The notes beneath the pieces are model-generated. The model searched no databases and was not told where the DNA came from. It saw nothing but the letters and a program-made list of their open reading frames with translations. The position numbers were made by a program, and so were the translations under genes. A DNA stretch of 37,390 bases, from NCBI RefSeq assembly GCF_001469865.1, contig NZ_LOPV01000712.1:1-37390 (forward strand). Reading direction: 5' to 3'. The stretch comes from Haloferax profundi. GTDB lineage: Archaea > Halobacteriota > Halobacteria > Halobacteriales > Haloferacaceae. Shown here in pieces: positions 31,421-37,390 of this stretch (position 1 is its first letter; each line of letters opens with the position of its first letter).

Positions 31421-32395
31421 ATGAAGGCCACCGCTAAGGCCCACCCGATTCAGGGCCTCGTGAAGTATCACGGGATGCGAGACACGGAGCGCCGAATGCC
31501 GTACCACGACAGTATCAGCGTCTGTACGGCACCGAGTCAGACGAAGACGACGGTCGAATTCCTCCCCGACGCCGACGAGGACGTCTACGTCATCGGCGGC
31601 GAGGAAGTCGAGGGGCGCGGTGCAGAGCGAATCTGTGCCGTCGTCGACCGAGTCCGTGAACTCGCTGGCTTCGACCACCGGGTTCGACTGGAGAGCGAGA
31701 ACTCCTTCCCCTCGAACATCGGGTTCGGGTCGTCGGCGTCCGGGTTCGCCGCCGCCGCGATGGCACTCGCCGAGGCCGCCGAACTCGACATGACTCGTCC
31801 CGAAATCTCGACTATCGCCCGCCGCGGGTCGGCGTCTGCCGCGCGCGCCGTCACGGGGGCGTTCTCGCACCTCTACTCGGGCATGAACGACGTGGACTGC
31901 CGCTCCGAGCGTATCGAGACCGACCTCGAAGACGACCTGCGAATCGTCGCCGCGCACGTCCCCGCGTACAAGGAGACTGAACAGGCACACGCCGAGGCGG
32001 CCGACAGTCACATGTTCCAGGCCCGGATGGCCCACATGCACGCGCAAATCGACGACATGCGTGAGTACCTCTACGAGGCCGACTTCGACGCTGCCTTCGA
32101 ACTCGCCGAACACGACTCGCTCTCGCTCGCGGCGACGACGATGACCGGCCCCGCCGGGTGGGTCTACTGGCAACCGCGCACCATCGCCGTGTTCAACGCC
32201 GTCCGCAAACTCCGCACCGAAGAAGATATCCCGGTCTACTTCTCGACGGACACCGGCGCGAGCGTCTACGTCAACACGACCGCCGAACACGTCGACCGTG
32301 TCGAGGAAGTCGTCGCCGACTGCGGCGTCGAAACCGACGTGTGGTCCGTCGGCGGTCCCGCCGAGATTCTCGACGAGTCCGAAGCGTTGTTCTAA
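31421..32395 (+). CDS. mvaD: Phosphomevalonate decarboxylase (MvaD/PMD)
   Basis: This 324-residue GHMP-fold enzyme makes isopentenyl phosphate from mevalonate phosphate by ATP-dependent decarboxylation in the archaeal mevalonate pathway; in Haloferax volcanii the orthologous type was shown to use mevalonate 5-phosphate rather than the diphosphate. The ATP loop is SFPSNIGFGSSASGFAAA at about 95-112, the GHMP motif 3 region contains YFSTDTGASVYVN near 275, and AKAHPIQGLVKYHGMRD begins the fold. It feeds isoprenoid chains for archaeal lipids. A GTTTAAC box at 31387-31393 suggests a nearly leaderless mRNA. It is not clustered with isopentenyl phosphate kinase here. Confidence 0.92.
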   Translation: MKATAKAHPIQGLVKYHGMRDTERRMPYHDSISVCTAPSQTKTTVEFLPDADEDVYVIGGEEVEGRGAERICAVVDRVRELAGFDHRVRLESENSFPSNIGFGSSASGFAAAAMALAEAAELDMTRPEISTIARRGSASAARAVTGAFSHLYSGMNDVDCRSERIETDLEDDLRIVAAHVPAYKETEQAHAEAADSHMFQARMAHMHAQIDDMREYLYEADFDAAFELAEHDSLSLAATTMTGPAGWVYWQPRTIAVFNAVRKLRTEEDIPVYFSTDTGASVYVNTTAEHVDRVEEVVADCGVETDVWSVGGPAEILDESEALF

Positions 32396-32473
32396 CCGCA
32401 ACTACCCGACCAGTGTCGGCACGGCGTGTCCGGTGCCGTCACCCTCATTTCTCTCGCGCCCGACGTGGTAGCC

Positions 32474-33607
32474 ATGCGTGTCCTGGTCCTCGGTGCCGGG
32501 TACGCGGGCCTCACACTCGCCCGTGAACTCGAACGCCGACTCCCTGCCGACGCCGACTTGACCGTGGTGAACGACTCGCCGTATCACCTCGTCCAACACG
32601 AAGTCCACCGCGCGATTCGCCGCCCATCTGTCGCCGACCCCATCCAGGTCCCACTCGACGAGGCGTTGACTCGTGCCGACGTGGTGGTCGACCGAGTGAC
32701 GAGCGTGGATACCGAGTCTCACCGGGTCCACCTCGCGGACGGAGAGTCACTTTCTTACGACTACTGCGCCGTCTGTCTCGGAGCAGAGACCAACTACTAC
32801 GGGATTCCGGGTCTCGAAGCACACGCCCTCCCGCTGAAACGACTCGACCACGCCGAAGCAATCCGCGCCCGATTCTTCGACGAGTGCGACGAGGGCGGAA
32901 CCGTCGTCGTCGGTGGGGCAGGTCTCTCCGGGATTCAGGTCGCGGGCGAACTCGCCGCCCTGCGTGACGAAGAGAACGCCCACACGGACATCGTCCTCGT
33001 CGAGCAGTTGGACACTGTCGCGCCGTCGTTCGCCGAGAACTTCCAGCGAGCAGTCCGAGACGAGTTACTCGACAGAGGCGTCGAACTCAGAACCGAGACG
33101 ACGGTCCAGTCGGTCACGGCCACGACTGTCGAGACAGACACCGGCGACATCGACTACGACATGCTCGTCTGGACAGGCGGGATAACCGGTGACGAGGCGA
33201 TGGGCAACGAACGACCGTCAGTCAGGGCCGACCTTCGACTCGACAGCAGGACGTTCGTCGTCGGCGACGCCGCCCGTGTCGTTGACGCCGATGGAGAACC
33301 GGTCCCTGCGAGTGCGTCTGCCGCCCTCCGCGAGGCGAAAGTCGTCGCTGCCAACATCGCAACACAGGTCATCCACGAGCAATCGGGGGACCCCGGCGAC
33401 TTCCCACCGCGTCCGAAACCCTATCGGTTCGAGGTTCCGGGGTGGATTGTCTCGGTCGGTGACGGCGCTGTCGCACAGGTCGGCCCGAGCATCTTCCGTG
33501 GAAGTGCAGCAAAAGCGATGAAGGCGACTGTCGGTGCCGGCCACCTCACGTCCGTCGGGGCCGTCTCACGGGCAGTGACGCTCGTCGAAGAAGAGATGAA
33601 CACCTGA
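32474..33607 (+). CDS. NDH-2-like FAD-dependent pyridine nucleotide oxidoreductase
   Basis: This 377-residue flavoprotein has an N-terminal FAD motif VLVLGAGYAGLTLARELERR, a second dinucleotide motif VVVGGAGLSGIQVAGELAAL near 155 for NAD(P)H, and the FAD-closing motif TFVVGDAARVVD near 255. This order fits type II NADH dehydrogenases and ferredoxin/quinone-linked relatives, which feed electrons from NADH to quinone at the inner membrane face without pumping. There is no clear C-terminal membrane helix, only an amphipathic tail (LTSVGAVSRAVTLVEEEMNT). Cys residues near 98-100 (YCAVCLG) may be structural. The ATG was chosen over an upstream in-frame start because a TCATTTC box lies about 27 bases before it and the Rossmann strand starts at once. 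Confidence 0.85.
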   Translation: MRVLVLGAGYAGLTLARELERRLPADADLTVVNDSPYHLVQHEVHRAIRRPSVADPIQVPLDEALTRADVVVDRVTSVDTESHRVHLADGESLSYDYCAVCLGAETNYYGIPGLEAHALPLKRLDHAEAIRARFFDECDEGGTVVVGGAGLSGIQVAGELAALRDEENAHTDIVLVEQLDTVAPSFAENFQRAVRDELLDRGVELRTETTVQSVTATTVETDTGDIDYDMLVWTGGITGDEAMGNERPSVRADLRLDSRTFVVGDAARVVDADGEPVPASASAALREAKVVAANIATQVIHEQSGDPGDFPPRPKPYRFEVPGWIVSVGDGAVAQVGPSIFRGSAAKAMKATVGAGHLTSVGAVSRAVTLVEEEMNT

Positions 33608-33663
33608 AGACGGCGAGTCGTGGGGGCGAGGGGGTGCCCCAATCTTCTCCGGTCTGAGAAAGT

Positions 33664-33671
33664 CTAATATA
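33664..33671 (+). promoter_or_regulatory. TATA box upstream of the 7TM kinase
   Basis: CTAATATA, partly overlapping the 10-bp palindrome TACCCGGGTA at 33670-33679. It lies 32 bases before an ATG that opens a 14-codon frame (33700-33744, low confidence as a gene) and 96 bases before the kinase ATG. A second box, GATATAGG, occurs at 33689-33696. Confidence 0.5.
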
Positions 33672-33763
33672 CCCGGGTACAATCCGGTGATATAGGCCGA
33701 TGATACCGAGACGGACGACCGAACAACTGGGTCGCCAGCAGTGACGGCGAGTGGCTAGTGGCG

Positions 33764-35479
33764 ATGGAGTGGCAACACACGCTCTACGCCTACCCGATGG
33801 TCTTCGCGGCAGTCGTCGCCGCCATCCTCACGGGGTACGCTATCGAGTACGTCCGTCGGAACGGTCGGAACCCCATCGCCGTGTCGTTCGCCGCGTTGAC
33901 CGCGACGGTCACCTTCTGGACGGCGATGACGACGGTCAAACTCCTCTTGGTCGACCCGGCAGCGAAACTCCTCGCCTACAAAGTCCTTCACCTCGGTGGG
34001 GCGCTGGCACCGCCGACGTTCCTCGTCTTCGCACTCGCGTACACTGACCGTCACGAGTGGCTCGACCGGCGCGTCGTCGCGTCGCTGTACGTGGTTCCAC
34101 TCGTGTTTCTCGTCGTGCTGTTCAGCAACCCACGAGAGTTGGGCTACACCGGGGTCGAACTCGGGACGGTGAGCGACGTGGTCACCCTCTCGGTTACCGA
34201 CGGCCCCGTGAGCGTGGTCGGACTCGTCTACGGACTCGTCGTGCTCTTTCTCGCCCTCGGACTCTTGGCCCAGTACGCACTGGAGTTAGACCGCACGTTC
34301 AGGACGCAATCTGGACTCCTGCTCGTGGGGATGGCCGTGCCAACCGTCGTCGCCATCTTAGAACTGACAGACACGCCGCCACTCGGCGGGGGTGTGAACT
34401 TGATTCCGGCGTCGTTGGCGGCTCCAGCAGTCACGTTCGGACTCGCCGCCTACCAGTTCAAACTCCTCGACATCCTCCCCATCGCCCACGCGACTATCGG
34501 TGAACACGTGACGGATGGTCTCGTCGTCCTCGACACCGACGAAGTCGTCGTCCACACGAACGACCACGTGGCGGACCTCCTCGGCACGGACGAGTCACTC
34601 GTTGGGAGACACGCGAGAGAAGCTATCCCGCAGTACGACGAACTCGGTGGAGGACACACCTCGGTCGATGCACTCGTCGAGGGGAACCGCTACGTCGAGG
34701 TGACGCGCATCCCGCTTGACCAACCGGGGGGACTCGTCGGGTGGGTACTGTCGATTCGAGACGTCTCTCTTCGGAAGCAGTACGAACTGTCACTCGAGTC
34801 CAGAAACGACGAACTCGAAGTCCTCAACCGAATCGTCCGCCACGACATCCGAAACGACATGCAACTCGTCACGTCGTACGTCGACCTCGTGACAGACCGT
34901 GAGTCGCTCTCTCCTGAGAGTCGCACCTACCTGGATACCGCACACAGACGGGCGAAACACACGGTCGAACTCACCGACCTCTTGGGACAGTTGATACGGG
35001 CGTCGAACGACGACGAGCGTCGCTACCGCGTCGATGCGAGCGCCGTCCTCACGAGCGCTGTCGAGAGCGTCCGGGACGGCTACCCGAACGCCACTATCTC
35101 CGTCGACGACGCTCCGACTGCGGTAGTCCTCGCCAACGACCTGCTCGATTCGGTCTTCGTGAACATCCTGAAGAACGCAGTCGTCCACAGCGACGTGGAC
35201 GAACCGACTATCGACGTCTCTGTCACCGTCGGCGACGAGACAGTCTGCGTCGACTTCGCCGACGACGGCCCGGGCATCCCCGACGAACGAAAGCCAGACG
35301 TGTTCGAAAAAGACACCAAAGGCCTCGAAAGCCCCGGAACCGGAACCGGCCTCTATCTGGTCGAGACCATCGTCTCGAACTTCTCCGGCACCGTCTCGAT
35401 AGCTGATAACGACCCGCGCGGGACGTCGTTCACCGTCGAGTTACCACTCGCAGAGCCTGTTACCACCTTGGGGGAGTGA
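33764..35479 (+). CDS. 7TM-PAS sensor histidine kinase
   Basis: This 571-residue kinase has seven hydrophobic helices over about residues 5-225 (the histidine kinase N-terminal 7TM region), a PAS-type sensor domain at about 235-340 (IGEHVTDGLVVLDTDEVVVH), then HisKA with the phospho-acceptor in LNRIVRHDIRNDMQLVTSYV. The ATPase domain has its N box at FVNILKNAVVHSD, G1 at DDGPGIPDE and G2 at GTGTGLYLVE. The HDIRNDM form of the H box is a common haloarchaeal type. A GTG six bases upstream (33758) is an alternative start. No response regulator is adjacent. Compared with the kinase at 11665-12813 its ATPase domain lacks the tandem repeat after the N box. Confidence 0.92.
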   Translation: MEWQHTLYAYPMVFAAVVAAILTGYAIEYVRRNGRNPIAVSFAALTATVTFWTAMTTVKLLLVDPAAKLLAYKVLHLGGALAPPTFLVFALAYTDRHEWLDRRVVASLYVVPLVFLVVLFSNPRELGYTGVELGTVSDVVTLSVTDGPVSVVGLVYGLVVLFLALGLLAQYALELDRTFRTQSGLLLVGMAVPTVVAILELTDTPPLGGGVNLIPASLAAPAVTFGLAAYQFKLLDILPIAHATIGEHVTDGLVVLDTDEVVVHTNDHVADLLGTDESLVGRHAREAIPQYDELGGGHTSVDALVEGNRYVEVTRIPLDQPGGLVGWVLSIRDVSLRKQYELSLESRNDELEVLNRIVRHDIRNDMQLVTSYVDLVTDRESLSPESRTYLDTAHRRAKHTVELTDLLGQLIRASNDDERRYRVDASAVLTSAVESVRDGYPNATISVDDAPTAVVLANDLLDSVFVNILKNAVVHSDVDEPTIDVSVTVGDETVCVDFADDGPGIPDERKPDVFEKDTKGLESPGTGTGLYLVETIVSNFSGTVSIADNDPRGTSFTVELPLAEPVTTLGE

Positions 35480-35488
35480 CCGGGTCAC
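35476..35488 (+). terminator. Palindrome at the kinase stop codon
   Basis: GTGACC-G-GGTCAC, a 6-bp inverted repeat around one base, containing the TGA stop (35477-35479). It may form a hairpin at the transcript end. The remaining bases to 35565 show no gene. Confidence 0.3.
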
Positions 35489-35565
35489 GTCGACAACGAC
35501 ACCGGTTCGAACTCTCGGAGGCCGAAGTACGTCACGAGTATCGCACCGAGACTGGCCTTCCCGCG

Positions 35566-36225
35566 CTACGTCGACTCCTGTCCTCGCTCTCGGCGCTGAA
35601 CCTCGACGGCGACTTCGTTGGTCCGGAAAATCGGCAGCGTCGACGGTGGGTCGTACTGCATGAGGAATGGTTCCCCGACGACGGCGATGCCGGTGTCTGC
35701 GAGCGTCTGGAGAAGTGAATCCATCTCTCGTCGGGTTCGCCGACCAGTCGCGTACCACGAGAACTGCCGGACTGCGAGCGTTCGCGCGGGGTGTTCGACG
35801 AGTTCCACGTCGGGGTCGGTCGGTCGTGGCGCAGAATCGTAGTCGTACGACGACGGGAGGAAGAACGCCATCTGCACGCCGGAGTCGGTTCTGTCCGTGG
35901 CGACTGGGGCCGTCATCGGAATCTTCGTTCCAGATTCCGGGCCAACTAGTTCAGTCGCCACAGGTGCCGTCATCGAGACGTCCTCTCGACGTTGATTCGC
36001 CCCGGAGATGTAGCGGAAGAGTCGCCGAAACGCGATGCCGGTGTTCTGTGCCGTCGTCTCGACGGTCACCGTCGTCGGATAGCGACGAATCTCCACGTCG
36101 TCGACTGACTCGACCACGGTGTACGGAACCGTCTCGGTGTCTGTCGAACGAGTAGCGCGTGATAGCGCTGTGGCAGCGAGTGCGACGCCGATTCCAGCGA
36201 GAGCGAACTTCGTACGGCGCTTCAT
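35566..36225 (-). CDS. SOUL heme-binding family protein, membrane-anchored or exported
   Basis: This 219-residue protein carries a SOUL/HBP domain. Its hallmark strands are visible: VPYTVVESVDDVEIRRYPTT, the repeat SMTAPVATELV and PMTAPVATDR, then VQMAFFLPSSYDYDSAPRPT, with FRRLFRYISGANQ between. The family binds heme or other tetrapyrroles and is linked to heme transport or oxidative stress; a heme ligand His is not evident here. The N-terminus MKRRTKFALAGIGVALAATA is a membrane anchor or signal peptide. The second Met (36225) is preferred over 36234 because an ATAAGA/TCTTAT box at 36248-36253 is about 26 bases upstream. Confidence 0.88.
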   Translation of the reverse strand: MKRRTKFALAGIGVALAATALSRATRSTDTETVPYTVVESVDDVEIRRYPTTVTVETTAQNTGIAFRRLFRYISGANQRREDVSMTAPVATELVGPESGTKIPMTAPVATDRTDSGVQMAFFLPSSYDYDSAPRPTDPDVELVEHPARTLAVRQFSWYATGRRTRREMDSLLQTLADTGIAVVGEPFLMQYDPPSTLPIFRTNEVAVEVQRRERGQEST

Positions 36226-36361
36226 GGACAGCATACGTCAGCGAGCGATAAGACCGATTCGGGGGCGAACGTCCCCGCTCGAACGAGTCTCCAAACTCGT
36301 CCTGAAAAACGGGCAACAGGCATTTTCCCGTTTCCACTCGTTGCACGTTGTTCCGAGTGTG

Positions 36362-36385
36362 ACAAACATTATTGGCCACGTTTGT
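36362..36385 (+). promoter_or_regulatory. Inverted repeat around the acyl-CoA dehydrogenase TATA box
   Basis: ACAAAC at 36362-36367 and GTTTGT at 36380-36385 are a perfect 6-bp inverted repeat with a 12-base centre that contains the TATA-like ATTATT (36368-36373). The ATG at 36397 is about 27 bases from that box. A repressor bound here would block the promoter. Confidence 0.45.
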
Positions 36386-36396
36386 GTCTATCAATC

Positions 36397-37390
36397 ATGG
36401 ACTTCAAACTCACAGAGGAACAACGAGCCATTCGAGACGAGGTTCGTCGGTTCGCCGAGAACGAGATTGCGCCTGTCGCCAGCGAGTACGACGTCGAAGA
36501 GAAGTACCCCTACGACATCGTGCAGAAGGCGGCCGAGATGGGTCTGACTGGGGCGCACTTCCCCGTCGAGTACGGCGGCGTCGGGTACTCCTCGCTGGAG
36601 AACGCCATCGTCACCGAGGAACTGTTCGCAGTCGACCCCGGCATCGGCCTCTGTATCACGAGCGCTGGCTTTGGCGCTGAAGCCATCATCAACTTCGGGA
36701 CCGAAGAGCAGAAAGAGCGCTTCCTGCCACCAATCGTGGAGGGTGAGTCCGTCATGGGCGCGGCTATCAGCGAACCGCAGGCCGGGTCCGACGTGACCTC
36801 CGTGAAGACCCGCGCCGAGAAAGACGGCGACGAGTGGGTCCTCAACGGCAACAAGATGTGGATTACGAACGGGAGCGTCGGCGACTACTTCGTCGTCATG
36901 TGCGAGACTGACCCCGAGGTGGACGACCGATACTCGGGATTCTCCCAGATTATCGTCGAGGCCGACCGAGATGGCTTCTCGGCGGACAAGATTACGGGGA
37001 AGATGGGCATCCGCGCCAGCGACACCGCCGAACTCATCTTGGACGACGTTCGCGTCCCCGAAGAGAACCTCGTCGGGACGCGCGGCATGGGTTTCCTCCA
37101 ACTCATGCAGTTCTTCGACGAGACGCGCACCGCCGTCGCCGCACAGGGTGTCGGCATCGCCAAGGGTGCCTGCGAGCAGGCACTCGAGTACGCCAAGGAA
37201 CGCGAGCAGTTCGGTCGCTCTATCAGTGACTTCCAGGCCATCCAGCACAAACTCGCCGAGATGCACACCGCCACCGAGGCGGCCCGGCAACTGACCTACA
37301 AGTCCGCGTGGAGTGTCGACAACGACGAAGGCCAGTTGACGGCCCTCGCGTCGATGGCGAAAGAGTTCGCCTCGAACGTCGCCACCGACG
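36397..37390 (+). CDS. Acyl-CoA dehydrogenase, 5' part
   Basis: The gene runs off the window after 331 of the usual 375-390 residues. It belongs to the flavin acyl-CoA dehydrogenase family, which makes the 2,3-double bond of acyl-CoA thioesters. The start MDFKLTEEQRAIRDEVRRFA is typical; AAISEPQAGSDVTSVKTRAE and KMWITNGSVGDYFVV are the FAD-binding motifs, and RTAVAAQGVGIAKGACEQAL with KEREQFGRSISDFQAIQHKL follow. The catalytic Glu, usually near residue 370, lies outside the window. It may act with the enoyl-CoA hydratase at 4489-5262, but the genes are far apart. A TATA-like ATTATT at 36368-36373 predicts a leaderless mRNA. Confidence 0.92.
   Translation, partial: MDFKLTEEQRAIRDEVRRFAENEIAPVASEYDVEEKYPYDIVQKAAEMGLTGAHFPVEYGGVGYSSLENAIVTEELFAVDPGIGLCITSAGFGAEAIINFGTEEQKERFLPPIVEGESVMGAAISEPQAGSDVTSVKTRAEKDGDEWVLNGNKMWITNGSVGDYFVVMCETDPEVDDRYSGFSQIIVEADRDGFSADKITGKMGIRASDTAELILDDVRVPEENLVGTRGMGFLQLMQFFDETRTAVAAQGVGIAKGACEQALEYAKEREQFGRSISDFQAIQHKLAEMHTATEAARQLTYKSAWSVDNDEGQLTALASMAKEFASNVATD

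Noticed and set aside
1-37390. CRISPR array, transposase, integrase or attachment sites
   Set aside because: No spaced direct repeats of CRISPR type, no transposase or integrase motifs and no tRNA-end duplications were seen; the two tandem repeats found lack spacers.

Overview
The window is chromosomal DNA of a halophilic archaeon. The coding sequence is GC-rich and the proteins are strongly acidic. Most genes have a TATA-like box about 25-32 bases before the start codon, which fits the largely leaderless transcripts of haloarchaea. Archaeal markers include nascent polypeptide-associated complex protein, transcription factor S, a phosphomevalonate decarboxylase of the archaeal mevalonate pathway and a geranylgeranyl reductase family protein. 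The gene content looks most like Haloferax or a close relative; that genus call is inference from memory of the families, not from a search. I see no rRNA, tRNA, CRISPR array, transposase or integrase, so this reads as ordinary core chromosome with several poorly described genes.

Layout. 1-7.7 kb: information processing and small conserved genes (a methyltransferase fragment, NAC, a TrmI-like tRNA methyltransferase, TFS, a soluble PAS chemotaxis transducer, enoyl-CoA hydratase, a nuclease-like Cys-rich protein of the DUF5787 type, a Nudix hydrolase). 7.8-14.2 kb: a uS10-like protein, a NhaC-type antiporter with a small coupled OB-like gene, an AbgA-like M20 amidohydrolase, a membrane histidine kinase with an unusual tandem repeat in its ATPase domain, and a geranylgeranyl reductase family flavoprotein. 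14.3-19.4 kb: a complete BMP-type (nucleoside-like) ABC importer with lipoprotein, double ATPase and two permeases, all on the minus strand. 19.5-26.6 kb: a phosphohexomutase, acylphosphatase, an RND/MMPL exporter paired with a COG1361-type surface protein, and a Cys-containing hypothetical. 26.9-31.3 kb: DUF429, a winged-helix regulator, DoxX and a flavin reductase-like protein (each preceded by a mini-ORF), a membrane-anchored hypothetical, an SRPBCC protein and a new 39-residue small protein. 31.4 kb to the end: phosphomevalonate decarboxylase, an NDH-2-like flavoprotein, a 7TM-PAS histidine kinase, a SOUL heme-binding-like protein and the start of an acyl-CoA dehydrogenase.

How genes work together. 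The importer genes overlap or are closely spaced and form one transport system. The NhaC gene and its small downstream partner are translationally coupled through a perfect Shine-Dalgarno sequence. The RND exporter and surface protein are 3 bases apart. The regulator at 27.7-28.3 kb faces doxX across a region with palindromes that could be its operators.

The most interesting signals are: a hairpin-rich tandem 15-codon repeat inside a histidine kinase; two neighbouring genes with the same mini-ORF plus Shine-Dalgarno plus stop/start-overlap architecture; a PD-(D/E)XK-like protein with one N-terminal and five C-terminal cysteines; and an unannotated 39-residue acidic protein gene with its own promoter-like and hairpin signals.
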